64,000 nucleotides of DNA, taken from contig CAMDKD010000003.1 in assembly GCA_945901125.1 (NCBI GenBank), positions 62,001 through 126,000 on the forward strand, written 5' to 3'. Of this stretch, positions 42,567 through 51,797 are shown piece by piece. A program made the position numbers and the translations under genes. Under the pieces are notes generated by a model. That model had not been told where the DNA came from. It did not search any database and worked only from the letters and a program-made list of their open reading frames with translations. The stretch comes from Bordetella parapertussis (GTDB lineage: Bacteria; Pseudomonadota; Gammaproteobacteria; Burkholderiales; Burkholderiaceae_C). Position 1 is the first letter of the stretch; the number at the start of each line of letters is the position of its first letter.

Positions 42567-44465
42567 ATGACCCCACTGTTAGACAGTATCCAATCGCCGG
42601 CGGATGTGCGGCGGCTGTCCCCGCAACAATTGCCTATATTGGCCCGTGAGTTGCGCCATTTCCTGATCGAAAGCGTGGGCAAGACCGGCGGGCATTTCAG
42701 CTCCAACCTGGGCACGGTGGAACTGACGGTTGCCTTGCATTACGTATTTAACACCCCGCATGACCGCTTCGTCTGGGACGTCGGTCACCAGACCTACCCG
42801 CACAAAATCCTCACTGGCCGTCGGGAACGCATGGGCAGTCTGCGCCAATTAGGTGGTGTCGCCGGTTTTCCCAAGCGCGATGAAAGTGAATTCGATCACT
42901 TCGGAACCGCGCATTCATCCACCAGCATTTCCGCCGCCTTAGGCATGGCCATGGCGGCAAAGCAAAAAGGCGAGCAAAGACACAGCGTGGCCATCATCGG
43001 TGACGGGGCCATGACCGCCGGTATGGCATTTGAAGCCATGAATAACGCAGGTGTGTCAGATTGCAACATGCTGGTCATACTCAACGACAACGACATGTCC
43101 ATCAGCCCGCCCGTCGGTGCGCTGAACCGCTATCTGGCGCAATTGATGAGCGGTCGTTTTTACACCGCCGCCAAAGAGGTAGGCCGCCAAGTTTTGAAAA
43201 ACGCGCCGCCATTGTTTGAGTTGGCGCGTCGGCTTGAGCACCAGACCAAGGGTTTGATACTTCCCGCCACCTTGTTCGAAAAATTTGGTTTCAATTACAT
43301 CGGCCCTATCGACGGCCACGACTTGGACGCATTGATTCCTACTTTACAAAATATCAAGAATTTGAACGGGCCGCAGTTCTTGCACGTGGTTACCCGCAAA
43401 GGCCAGGGCTACAAGCTGGCCGAAGCCGACCCTATTGCCTATCACGGCCCCGGAAAATTCGATCCCAAGATCGGGCTGGTTCCTCCGGCTACTGCACCCA
43501 AACAAACGTTCAGCCAGGTGTTCGGCAACTGGTTGTGCGACATGGCGGCCCATGACCCGAAACTCGTTGCCATCACACCGGCCATGCGCGAAGGCTCCGG
43601 TATGGTTGAATTCCACCGGCGTTTCCCCGAGCGCTACCACGATGTCGGCATCGCTGAACAGCATGCGTTGACCTTTGCCGCTGGTCTGGCCTGCGAAGGT
43701 TTGAAGCCGGTGGTTGCCATTTATTCCACGTTTTTGCAGCGTGCCTATGACCAGTTAATACACGACGTGGCTTTACAAAAACTGCCCATGGTGCTGGCGC
43801 TGGACCGCGCCGGTATCGTCGGTGCCGATGGACCCACCCACGCAGGCTTGTACGACATTCCCTTTTTGCGCTGTATTCCGCAAGTCAGCATTGCCTGTCC
43901 GGCAGACGAAAACGAATGCCGCATGTTGCTCAGCACGGCCTACGCCCAGGATCACACGGTCGCGGTTCGTTATCCGCGTGGATCAGGCGCAGGCACAGCT
44001 ATGTCCCCGGGCTTGCCCACGCTGCCTTTTGGCAAAGGTGAAATCCGCAAACAAGGCCAGGGCGTAGCCATCCTGGCTTTCGGCACCATGCTTTACCCGG
44101 CTTTGCAAGCGGCACAAAACCTGAACGCCACGGTTGTCAATATGCGCTGGGCCAAACCGCTGGACACAGAGTTGCTGCTGCAAATCGCGTCCTCTCACGA
44201 AGCGCTGGTCACCGTGGAAGAGGGAGCCTTGATGGGCGGCGCTGGTTCTGCTGTGCTGGAAGCCTTGCAGGATGCCGGTATTATTTTGCCTGTGTTGCGA
44301 CTTGGCGTACCCGATGTATTCACCGAGCACGGCGACCCGGTCAAGATTCTTTCGCAACTCGGCCTGGATGCCTCCGGCATAGAGCACTCAGTTCGTCAGC
44401 GTTTTGCCCCTATCATCACTGCGGAAGTTATCACCGCCGCCAAAGGTTTGAAACTGGTCGGCTGA
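42567..44465 (+). CDS. dxs: 1-deoxy-D-xylulose-5-phosphate synthase
   Basis: Thiamine-diphosphate enzyme opening the MEP isoprenoid pathway. 632 residues with the ThDP motif GDGAMTAGMAFEAMNN...ILNDNDMSI, the early DXS stretch GHQTYPHKILTGRR, and the transketolase pyrimidine domain (GIAEQHALTFAAGLACEG). It supplies precursors for carotenoids and the bacteriochlorophyll tail, and is likely PpsR-regulated from the upstream palindrome. A second, housekeeping dxs elsewhere is possible. Confidence 0.96.
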   Translation: MTPLLDSIQSPADVRRLSPQQLPILARELRHFLIESVGKTGGHFSSNLGTVELTVALHYVFNTPHDRFVWDVGHQTYPHKILTGRRERMGSLRQLGGVAGFPKRDESEFDHFGTAHSSTSISAALGMAMAAKQKGEQRHSVAIIGDGAMTAGMAFEAMNNAGVSDCNMLVILNDNDMSISPPVGALNRYLAQLMSGRFYTAAKEVGRQVLKNAPPLFELARRLEHQTKGLILPATLFEKFGFNYIGPIDGHDLDALIPTLQNIKNLNGPQFLHVVTRKGQGYKLAEADPIAYHGPGKFDPKIGLVPPATAPKQTFSQVFGNWLCDMAAHDPKLVAITPAMREGSGMVEFHRRFPERYHDVGIAEQHALTFAAGLACEGLKPVVAIYSTFLQRAYDQLIHDVALQKLPMVLALDRAGIVGADGPTHAGLYDIPFLRCIPQVSIACPADENECRMLLSTAYAQDHTVAVRYPRGSGAGTAMSPGLPTLPFGKGEIRKQGQGVAILAFGTMLYPALQAAQNLNATVVNMRWAKPLDTELLLQIASSHEALVTVEEGALMGGAGSAVLEALQDAGIILPVLRLGVPDVFTEHGDPVKILSQLGLDASGIEHSVRQRFAPIITAEVITAAKGLKLVG

Positions 44466-44506
44466 TAGAATTTTTGAATTCATCCCCTTGTTTGATTGGA
44501 GTTCCC

Positions 44507-45586
44507 ATGGATCGTCGTTCCGCACTTAAAAATGCAGGCATTGCCGGCGTACTTGCCACAGGTATTGCGCCTGCGGTACACGCTCAGGAAGCCATTCGCT
44601 GGCGTCTCGCGTCCAGCTTTCCAAAATCACTGGACACCATTTACGGTTCTGCTGAAACCTTCGCCAAAAAAGTCAATGAATTGAGCGGCGGCAAATTCGT
44701 CATTTCCACCCACGCTGCCGGTGAACTCATGCCCCCCTTCGGCGTGGTCGACGGCGTGCAAAACGGCACGGTTGAAATAGCGCACACCTCGCCCTACTAC
44801 TTCTTCGGCAAAGACGAGACATTTGCACTCGGGTGTGCCGTGCCTTTCGGTTTAAACAGCCGTCAGATGACGGCCTGGATGTTCCAGGGCAACGGCATGA
44901 AGCTGATGCGCGAGTTTTACAAGCAGTACAACATCGTCAATTTCCCAGGCGGTAACACCGGCGCGCAAATGGGTGGCTGGTTCCGCAAGGAAATCAAATC
45001 CATTGCCGATATCAAAGGCCTGAAATTCCGCGTCGGCGGCTTTGCTGGCAAGGTGATTGAGCGCATGGGCGGCGTGCCGCAAAACATTCCCGGCGGCGAG
45101 ATTTACCAGTCATTGGAAAAAGGTACTATTGATGCCGCCGAATGGATAGGCCCTTATGACGACCAGAAACTGGGCTTTAACAAGGTTGCGCCGTTTTATT
45201 ACTACCCCGGCTGGTGGGAAGGCGGTCCTGAGTTGGACTTCTTCATCAATGACAAGGCGTATAACAGCTTGTCGGCGGTCAACAAGTCCATCATTGAATG
45301 CGCTTCTGCATTTGCCCATGTGGACTGCCAAGCTAAATACGATGCCCGCAACCCGGGCGCTTTGATGCAACTGGTGGCCAGCAAAACCAAGGTTCTGCCT
45401 TTCCCCAAGGATGTCATGGACATCGCTTTCAAGGAATCCATGGCCTTGTACGACGAACTCAGTGCCAAAAACCCGAACTGGAAAAAGGTGTACGCTGACT
45501 ATTCAGCGTTTCGCAAACAGCAAAACCTGTGGTTCCGCTTCTCCGAAGCTACCTTTGACCGTTATATGCAAGGCGTCAAACTCTGA
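44507..45586 (+). CDS. TRAP transporter substrate-binding protein (DctP family, TakP-like)
   Basis: Periplasmic binding protein of 359 residues with a Tat-like signal (MDRRSALKNAGIAGVLATGIAPAVHAQ). The stretches SPYYFFGKDETFALGCAVPFGLNSRQMTAWM and GGEIYQSLEKGTIDAAEWIGPYDD are typical of the TakP/keto-acid branch. The ligand is not certain; 2-oxo acids are the best guess. ATG 44507 is backed by GGAG. It converges with dctM and dctQ rather than preceding them. Confidence 0.88.
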   Translation: MDRRSALKNAGIAGVLATGIAPAVHAQEAIRWRLASSFPKSLDTIYGSAETFAKKVNELSGGKFVISTHAAGELMPPFGVVDGVQNGTVEIAHTSPYYFFGKDETFALGCAVPFGLNSRQMTAWMFQGNGMKLMREFYKQYNIVNFPGGNTGAQMGGWFRKEIKSIADIKGLKFRVGGFAGKVIERMGGVPQNIPGGEIYQSLEKGTIDAAEWIGPYDDQKLGFNKVAPFYYYPGWWEGGPELDFFINDKAYNSLSAVNKSIIECASAFAHVDCQAKYDARNPGALMQLVASKTKVLPFPKDVMDIAFKESMALYDELSAKNPNWKKVYADYSAFRKQQNLWFRFSEATFDRYMQGVKL

Positions 45587-45601
45587 TTTGAACTTTGCCA
45601 G

Positions 45602-45633
45602 AAAAAAAGCCCCGCACTGCGGGGCTTTTTTTT
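45602..45633. terminator. Bidirectional rho-independent terminator
   Basis: GCCCCGC and GCGGGGC (loop ACT) with seven A on the left and eight T on the right. It serves the binding-protein gene and the convergent dctM gene. Confidence 0.92.
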
Positions 45634-45704
45634 CTGGCTGTCAGGGAAAACAACAAAGACCTGGCAAACACAGACAGACCTTGATTGCAGGTCTGTCTCG
45701 GGCT

Positions 45705-47474
45705 TTATTTTTTCTCGTTTTCCTTGTTCATAGACTCCTGCATCATCTTCATCGGGTCGTCTTCCAGTTTGGTTTCTGTTTCAGCACCGGTTTGCGCAGC
45801 CGCCGGGTCGGCAGACAGTTCACCTTCTTGTGTGGCGTTCATCATTTCAAGTTGAACTTGTTCAGCGCTCAAACCTTCTTCTTTGTCCAGGCCACTGGAT
45901 ACGATGCCAGGGAAGGCAATGATCAGGCCAACCATGATAATTTGGATGATGACGTACGGTACGGCACCCCAATAAATTTGCATGGTGGTGACGGGCGGAA
46001 TTTCTTTTTGCGTGGGCTTGTCGAAATAGGCTTTGATCGGCGCCACACTGCGCAAATAAAACAGCGCGAATCCAAATGGCGGGTGCATGAACGATGTTTG
46101 CATGTTGACAGCCAACAACACACCAAACCATATCAGGTCGATGCCGAGTTTTTCTGCGACGGGCCCCAGCAACGGCACCACGATGAACGCAAGTTCAAAG
46201 AAGTCCAAGAAAAAGGCGAGAACAAAAATCAATATATTGACGACGATCAGAAAACCGAGTTGCCCACCCGGCAAATCCCCCAGCAAATGTTCCACCCACA
46301 TATGTCCATCCACGCCTTGGAATACCAGACTGAAACAGGTGGAGCCAATCAAAATAAAGAGCACAAAGCTGGACAATTTGGTGGTGGAGGTCAAAGCCTG
46401 TTTGAGCAGCGTATAACTGAGTCGACCGCGCACTGTGGCCATGATGATGGCGCCCACTGCTCCCATGGCGCCACCCTCGGTGGGGGTAGCAATGCCCAAA
46501 AAGATAGTGCCCAGCACCAAAAAGATCAGTAACAGCGGTGGAATCAATACAAAAGTCACGCGTTCAGCCATGTTGGATAACAGGCCAATGCGCGCAGTCT
46601 TGTTGATGACGGCTAGCACAAAAGCCAACAATACACCGCAGCAAAGCGACACCACGATGGTTTCATCGTTGGCCGGATTGGAGCCAGTGCTGCCTTTGAA
46701 GTAGTCCAAGATGGCTGGATAGCTTTGCGCCAAATACACCGCGGAAAAAGTACACAAAATCGTCAGAAGCAACAGTGAAAGCAGACCCGATTTGCCGTTG
46801 TCTTCGCGGATGGTGCGGGCTGACAAGGGCAATGCGGGTACCCATTGCGGGCGGAAGATGGCCACGCCCATGATGAACAATACATACAAGCCGGTCAATA
46901 TGAACCCTGGTAGGAAGGCACCTTTGTACATTTCACCAACGCTGCGGCCGAGTTGGTCTGCCAAAATGATCAGCACCAGTGACGGCGGGATGATTTGTGC
47001 CAAAGTGCCTGACGCGGCAATCACGCCGGAAGCGATGCGTCTGTCATAGCCGTAGCGCAGCATGATGGGCAAGGAAATCAGTCCCATGGAGATAACTGAT
47101 GCAGCAACCACGCCGGTGGTGGCTGCCAGTAACGCACCCACAAAAATGACAGCAAATGCCAAGCCGCCTCGAACCGGACCGAACAATTGGCCGATGGTGT
47201 CTAGCAGGTCTTCGGCCATGCCCGAGCGTTCCAATATCAAGCCCATGAGCGTGAAAAACGGAATGGCCAGCAAGGTGTCGTTTTGCATGATGCCGAAGAT
47301 TCGCAAAGGCAAAGCTTGCAACAATGCTTCGGGCAACACGCCCAATTCAATACCGATGAAGCCGAAAAACAATCCGCATGCGCCCAAACTGAAAGCCACC
47401 GGAAAACCCAGCATCAGAAAAACAATCAGTCCCAGGAACATGACCGGGGCGAGGTTGTGTGTAAAAAATTCCAT
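45705..47474 (-). CDS. TRAP transporter large permease (DctM)
   Basis: The channel-forming subunit with about 12 hydrophobic helices. The start is MEFFTHNLAPVMFLGLIVFLML at 47474, 16 bases after dctQ; an upstream extension of the frame overlaps dctQ and is discarded. DctM motifs include GVVAASVISMGLISLPIMLRYGYDRR and FLGIATPTEGGAMGAVGAI. It ends in an unusual acidic, Gln/Glu/Met-rich tail of about 60 residues after the last helix (589 residues total). Confidence 0.92.
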   Translation of the reverse strand: MEFFTHNLAPVMFLGLIVFLMLGFPVAFSLGACGLFFGFIGIELGVLPEALLQALPLRIFGIMQNDTLLAIPFFTLMGLILERSGMAEDLLDTIGQLFGPVRGGLAFAVIFVGALLAATTGVVAASVISMGLISLPIMLRYGYDRRIASGVIAASGTLAQIIPPSLVLIILADQLGRSVGEMYKGAFLPGFILTGLYVLFIMGVAIFRPQWVPALPLSARTIREDNGKSGLLSLLLLTILCTFSAVYLAQSYPAILDYFKGSTGSNPANDETIVVSLCCGVLLAFVLAVINKTARIGLLSNMAERVTFVLIPPLLLIFLVLGTIFLGIATPTEGGAMGAVGAIIMATVRGRLSYTLLKQALTSTTKLSSFVLFILIGSTCFSLVFQGVDGHMWVEHLLGDLPGGQLGFLIVVNILIFVLAFFLDFFELAFIVVPLLGPVAEKLGIDLIWFGVLLAVNMQTSFMHPPFGFALFYLRSVAPIKAYFDKPTQKEIPPVTTMQIYWGAVPYVIIQIIMVGLIIAFPGIVSSGLDKEEGLSAEQVQLEMMNATQEGELSADPAAAQTGAETETKLEDDPMKMMQESMNKENEKK

Positions 47475-47490
47475 GGTGGTCGTTCCCGAT

Positions 47491-48096
47491 TCAGGCTTTT
47501 TGTGGATGGGTTTTGGATTCTGCCAACTTGCGAATTTCTTCGGCGAGTTCTTCTTCAGCAGATTTATCACCCGCTTTGAGCGTCGGGTCGCTGATCAGCC
47601 CCTTTAAAAACGCGATACGTTTGATCAATTCAGAAACACCTTGTAACCATAGTAAGCCAAAACCTAGTGGAATCATGGCGTATACCGGCCAGCGGATCAG
47701 GCCACCGGCGTTAGAGGACATTTCTCCGGAGATCAGACCTTTCCAGAAAAACGGTACGCCAAACCACATCACCGCTGTGCACATGGGCAACATGAAACAA
47801 GCGAATCCGAAGATATCAATTTTGGTTTGCGTGAGCCGGTCAAAGCGCGAATAAATCACGTCGATCTTGACGTGCTCGTTTTGTAACAGCGTGTAGCAAG
47901 ATGCCAGCAAAAAGGAAGCTGCAAATAAATACCATTGCACTTCCAAAAAAGCATTAGAACTGGTATTGAATATTTTGCGCACCAAGGCGTTGATGGCGCT
48001 GATCAGGGTGGCTGCCAATATCAGCCAAATGACGTATTTGTTGATCCAAGTGTTGAAGCGGTCGACACCGTTCGAAAATTTCAGCAATCCCTGCAT
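47491..48096 (-). CDS. TRAP transporter small permease (DctQ)
   Basis: 201 residues with four membrane segments and the DctQ pattern (EVQWYLFAASFLLASCYTLLQNEHVKIDVIYSRF). Pairs with the downstream DctM. The C-terminus is charged (DKSAEEELAEEIRKLAESK). First gene of the permease pair, 62 bp after a regulator gene on the same strand. Confidence 0.9.
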   Translation of the reverse strand: MQGLLKFSNGVDRFNTWINKYVIWLILAATLISAINALVRKIFNTSSNAFLEVQWYLFAASFLLASCYTLLQNEHVKIDVIYSRFDRLTQTKIDIFGFACFMLPMCTAVMWFGVPFFWKGLISGEMSSNAGGLIRWPVYAMIPLGFGLLWLQGVSELIKRIAFLKGLISDPTLKAGDKSAEEELAEEIRKLAESKTHPQKA

Positions 48097-48158
48097 GTCA
48101 GGCTCCGGTGATTAGGCATGCGGGCATTCTATGCGCCTATGAAACCACCCTGTTGGGA

Positions 48159-49247
48159 CTAGTGGCTGTTTTTGCGAGCCAATTTGCGGTAGAGGGTGGC
48201 GCGGCTGATGCCCAGCGCCTTGGCGGCTTGCGCCACATTGCCTTTAGAGTGGGCAATTGCCTTATTGATCACGGCCAATTGAATTTGCTGAAGTGCACCT
48301 GTAGCAGCCGGTTGTGACGCATTTTGGCAAGCATCTTGCAAACCGGCTTTGATGTGCAAATGCAGTCCCGACCACAAGGGGACTTCCATGGTGTTGGCGT
48401 GTGTTGCAGCATCAAACAACAATCCCATGGGAATGGCAAACAAGTCGCTGGCGTGAGGATGAGTGTGTTTGACGAGGTTTAGCATCTCGCGGGCCGGCAG
48501 ATTTGCACCAAGCACGCGTCCTTCTTCGTCAAGCAAAAGCAAGCCGTCATGGTCGTCACCCGTTAAGCGACCTGGCCAGTTCAGGCGCAACAACAAATGG
48601 TGAGCTTGGCGCAGCAACAAGGCATTGCTGATGCTGCAAGCCGATAAGGCGGCCAGATGCATTAACTCGGGGCGCTCTTGGCTCATGACGCCGGTCAGGT
48701 CGAGCATGCCTATGCATTCGCCTTGACCGTTCCACAGCGGTGCCCCAGCGCAGCTGTAAACCGAAGTGTCTTTGAAAAAATGTTCGCCACGGTGCAACCA
48801 CACCGGTTTTTGGGTACTCAAAGCCGCGCTGATGGCGGTGGTGCCTACAGCTTGCTCGCTCAAATCAATGCCTACACGCGCGATGGCGTCTATGCGTTTG
48901 TCGTGTCTGTCAATGCCGCCGCCGACATCGACAACCACGCCTTGGGCGTCGGTGATCAGCGCAAAAAAAGAAGTGCCTGCAATCGCTCGTCCAAGCCGCT
49001 CAAGTTCAGGCCGGGCGGCTTGCACAAAGTCGTGGTTGCGGTCCAGCGTGCGGTTGATCTGCGCCTGCGACAAAGGGGCAAAGCCGACCTCGTATTGGGG
49101 TTGCATACCTAGTTGCAGACAGCGTTGCCAGCTTTGGCTGATCCAGTCGGACAGCCATGGCGAAGCAAAAGCGCCTTCGTTCATCACGTTAAGGCGGGCT
49201 TGCTCAATCTGGCTCAAACGATTGACGGAGAGGGTGTGGCTGTTCAT
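48159..49247 (-). CDS. GAF-Fis regulator, AcoR-like without AAA+ domain
   Basis: About 362 residues. The N-terminal half is a GAF sensory domain (RLGRAIAGTSFFALITDAQGVVVDVGGG; GIDLSEQAVGTTAISAAL; GAPLWNGQGECIGMLDLTG), then a PAS-like stretch (GLLLLDEEGRVLGANL), then a Fis helix-turn-helix (KGNVAQAAKALGISRATLYRKL). The sigma-54 ATPase domain of AcoR-type activators is absent, with no GAFTGA or Walker A. It probably controls the adjacent TRAP transporter (inference from position). Start 49247 is the first ATG. Confidence 0.85.
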   Translation of the reverse strand: MNSHTLSVNRLSQIEQARLNVMNEGAFASPWLSDWISQSWQRCLQLGMQPQYEVGFAPLSQAQINRTLDRNHDFVQAARPELERLGRAIAGTSFFALITDAQGVVVDVGGGIDRHDKRIDAIARVGIDLSEQAVGTTAISAALSTQKPVWLHRGEHFFKDTSVYSCAGAPLWNGQGECIGMLDLTGVMSQERPELMHLAALSACSISNALLLRQAHHLLLRLNWPGRLTGDDHDGLLLLDEEGRVLGANLPAREMLNLVKHTHPHASDLFAIPMGLLFDAATHANTMEVPLWSGLHLHIKAGLQDACQNASQPAATGALQQIQLAVINKAIAHSKGNVAQAAKALGISRATLYRKLARKNSH

Positions 49248-49284
49248 TGAAAGCACAATGTGACGGATGGCGCTGACAACCGGC

Positions 49285-49662
49285 TTACCGCGCCCAGAAT
49301 AACCCTATGGTTTTGATACCGGCCAGGGTACACAGCAAAGAACCGAACAAATGCAAGCCGGCTGTCAGCAATGCAAGCCCGAAGCGCGAGCCGAGCAGCA
49401 TTTGCACGACCTCACTGCTGAACGAAGAGAAGGTAGTGAGCGCACCCAGAAACCCGGTGACCAGCAGCAGTCGCCACACAGGATCGAGCTCGGGCAGGTT
49501 GTTGAACACAGCCACACACACACCAATGAGGTAACCGCCTATCAAATTGGCATACAAGGTTCCCCAAGGCAAGGCTGCGTTCTGGTTAAAGTGCACGCCG
49601 AGTTGCCAGCGCGCTAACGCACCGATACAGGCTCCTATACAAATGGCAATGACAGCAGACAT
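49285..49662 (-). CDS. crcB: Fluoride channel CrcB/Fluc
   Basis: Four-helix fluoride exporter subunit, 125 residues from ATG 49662. The motifs GACIGALARWQLG and GFLGALTTFSSFSSEV are diagnostic. It exports fluoride as an antiparallel dimer in the inner membrane. No fluoride riboswitch could be recognised in the 110 bp upstream. Gap 49663-49773 appears to hold only promoters. Confidence 0.93.
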   Translation of the reverse strand: MSAVIAICIGACIGALARWQLGVHFNQNAALPWGTLYANLIGGYLIGVCVAVFNNLPELDPVWRLLLVTGFLGALTTFSSFSSEVVQMLLGSRFGLALLTAGLHLFGSLLCTLAGIKTIGLFWAR

Positions 49663-49773
49663 GGGTTTGGCCTGAAAAAAAGGATCCACTGATTATCCTG
49701 CTGCATCGTCAGCAGGCTCTGCGGCTCCGGTTTGCCTTAACGCGTGCTCGGTTCAGGCCGCATAATCGACTGC

Positions 49774-50109
49774 ATGAGAAAAACCTATCCGTTACAAGCA
49801 GAAGGACGTCATCCTGACAGGGTGTTGGACGCAGTGAAACACGATGTGCGCAAATATTTGAAGCGCGAGCGTCGCAGGCCTTTACCTGAGGGAGTGGATT
49901 TCTGGAACTTTGATTGCAAATTCGGTCTGAGTGCTGAAACTGCTGAGACAGTGCATTTGTCAGCTGTTATTCCTTCGATTGACGCCGCCGCCAAAGAACA
50001 GGCCGTGCAGGTGTATGTGGAAATCATCACCACCCACGGCAAGCGCACACCCAAACCTGTCGTTGAAGAAGTATTGCTTGTGGATGAAGAGGACGGTTTA
50101 CCGGAATGA
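49774..50109 (+). CDS. DUF6172-family protein
   Basis: 111 residues from MRKTYPLQAEGRHPDRVLDAVKHDVRKYLKRERRR; the sequence DFWNFDCKFG follows. It resembles a conserved proteobacterial family of unknown function (my recall of DUF6172). Basic N-terminal half, acidic C-terminus. It overlaps the next gene by four bases (ATGA), so the two are probably coupled. An upstream in-frame ATG at 49744 gives a less conserved extension. Confidence 0.7.
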   Translation: MRKTYPLQAEGRHPDRVLDAVKHDVRKYLKRERRRPLPEGVDFWNFDCKFGLSAETAETVHLSAVIPSIDAAAKEQAVQVYVEIITTHGKRTPKPVVEEVLLVDEEDGLPE

Positions 50110-50786
50110 GTCAGATGCTGCAAGGACTGCGGATTCTGGTCACCCAGGCCGATGTGTTCATGGGCCCGGCCCTGTGTCAAACCCTGTCAGCACACGGCGC
50201 CGCTGTGCTGGCTGACACGCAAGACCTGACACCAGCCGATGCGCCGCAGCGTATGGTAGAGCAGCACGGCCATATCGATGTGTTGCTGGTCAATCTGGCC
50301 ATGCCGGCACCTTCCACTCACGCAGGTGAAGTTTCTGAAGATGAATGGCAGGCGGTGTTCGACACCATGGTCCATCCCTTGCCCAGATTGGTGAAAGCCG
50401 TGTTACCGCAAATGCAGGCGCGTGCCAGCGGCAAGGTGCTGGTCATGGGCAGCGCCAGCGCTTTGCGCGGCATGAAGCGGGCTTCGAGTTACAGCGCGGC
50501 ACGCGGCGCGCAATTGGCCTATGTTCAAGCGGTCGGCGTTGAGCTCGCGCCATTGAATATCCAAGTGAATGCGATTGCCCAAAACTTTGTCGACAACCCC
50601 ACCTACTTTCCGCCTGAAGTTCAGGCCAATCCCCGTTTTATAGAGCGCATGAAACGCGAGGTGCCGCTAGGGCGTCTGGTGAAAGCCAGCGAAGACGCTG
50701 AGTTCGCCGCCTATTTGTGTTCAAGCCATGCGGATTGCTTTGTTGGACAGGTGTTTCCGGTCAGCGGTGGCTGGGCGACCCGCTGA
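50106..50786 (+). CDS. Short-chain dehydrogenase/reductase-like protein, degenerate motifs
   Basis: 226 residues with the SDR fold: catalytic Ser in VLVMGSASAL, C-terminal GQVFPVSGGWATR. The usual YxxxK is YSAAR (Lys replaced by Arg), and the glycine-rich cofactor loop TGxxxGxG reads VTQADVFMGPAL. Cofactor use or catalysis may be altered. Function unknown. Coupled to the DUF6172 gene; converges with the hydrolase gene one base away. Confidence 0.8.
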   Translation: MSQMLQGLRILVTQADVFMGPALCQTLSAHGAAVLADTQDLTPADAPQRMVEQHGHIDVLLVNLAMPAPSTHAGEVSEDEWQAVFDTMVHPLPRLVKAVLPQMQARASGKVLVMGSASALRGMKRASSYSAARGAQLAYVQAVGVELAPLNIQVNAIAQNFVDNPTYFPPEVQANPRFIERMKREVPLGRLVKASEDAEFAAYLCSSHADCFVGQVFPVSGGWATR

Positions 50787-50787
50787 T

Positions 50788-51789
50788 TCAATCCTTTTCT
50801 AAAACCACCAGATTGTTAAGAAGCGCATTTTTAAAGCGTTCAAAGTTTTGCATTTGCGGTGCATGGCCGAGATCCGGAAACAACACCAGTCGCGCACCCG
50901 GAATGACTTTGACAGCGCGCAAAGACATGGCTCTGTAATTGCCGAGTTGAGATTTCAAAGGTTCTTGCACTAAGTCTTTACCCAGGGCGGTGGTGTCTTT
51001 GACGCCAATCATCAATTGCGTAGGCACTTTGATGTCAGCGAATTCATGCAGCACGGGTTGCTCAAAAATCATTTGGTAAACCAGCGCTGAATGTTTGGCG
51101 ACGGTTTCTTTGCCGGGCCCTCTGAACATGCCGGCGATCATTTGCACCCAAGGCTCGTATTCGTCTTTCCATTCGCCCGCGTAATACGTGCTGCGTTCAT
51201 AGTTGCGCAGCCGTTCATCCGTGAAAGCCAGTTCACGCGCATTCCATTGCTCGAAGCTCAGCGCAGGCACACCCAAGGCCCTCCAGTCTTCCAGACCCAG
51301 CGGGTTGATCATCACCAGTTGATTCACCTCTGCGGGGTATATCAAGGCGTAGCGCGTAGCCAGCATGCCGCCCATGGAGTGACCGATGACCGTCGCTTTG
51401 TTTATCTGCAATGACTTCAGCAAGGCGCGAGTGTTTTCAGCCAAGCCGGCAAAGCTATAGCTGTAATTGTCCGGCTTCGCGGATTTGCAAAAACCGATTT
51501 GATCTGGCACGATCACACGCAAACCGGCTTGCTGCAGCATCACGCCAGTGTCGTGCCAGGTGGCGGCACAAAAATTCTTGCCGTGTAACAACACCACCGC
51601 ATGGCCGTTTGGCTTGGCGGGTTGGTAATCCAGGTAGGCCATGTGCATAGACTGGCCTTGCGACTTGAAGGCGAATTGCAAAACAGGCACAGGGTAATCA
51701 AAGCCTTGTAATTCAACACCGTAGACCGGCGCATCGGCATGCGCCGCCAAAGATGCACTCAGCAACAGCAGCGCAAAAAGTTTTTTCAT
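50788..51789 (-). CDS. Secreted alpha/beta hydrolase
   Basis: 333 residues from ATG 51789 with a Sec signal peptide (MKKLFALLLLSASLAAHADA). Nucleophile elbow GHSMGG, oxyanion region LLHGKNFCAATW, acid region IGVKDTTALG, catalytic His in DLGHAPQ. Substrate unknown. It lies eight bases after ureG, so it may be the last gene of the urease transcript although nothing ties it to urea chemistry. Confidence 0.85.
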   Translation of the reverse strand: MKKLFALLLLSASLAAHADAPVYGVELQGFDYPVPVLQFAFKSQGQSMHMAYLDYQPAKPNGHAVVLLHGKNFCAATWHDTGVMLQQAGLRVIVPDQIGFCKSAKPDNYSYSFAGLAENTRALLKSLQINKATVIGHSMGGMLATRYALIYPAEVNQLVMINPLGLEDWRALGVPALSFEQWNARELAFTDERLRNYERSTYYAGEWKDEYEPWVQMIAGMFRGPGKETVAKHSALVYQMIFEQPVLHEFADIKVPTQLMIGVKDTTALGKDLVQEPLKSQLGNYRAMSLRAVKVIPGARLVLFPDLGHAPQMQNFERFKNALLNNLVVLEKD

Positions 51790-51797
51790 GGTGAGTC

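Noticed and set aside
49663..49773. Fluoride riboswitch before crcB
   Set aside because: No recognisable conserved core or pseudoknot could be traced in the short upstream gap.
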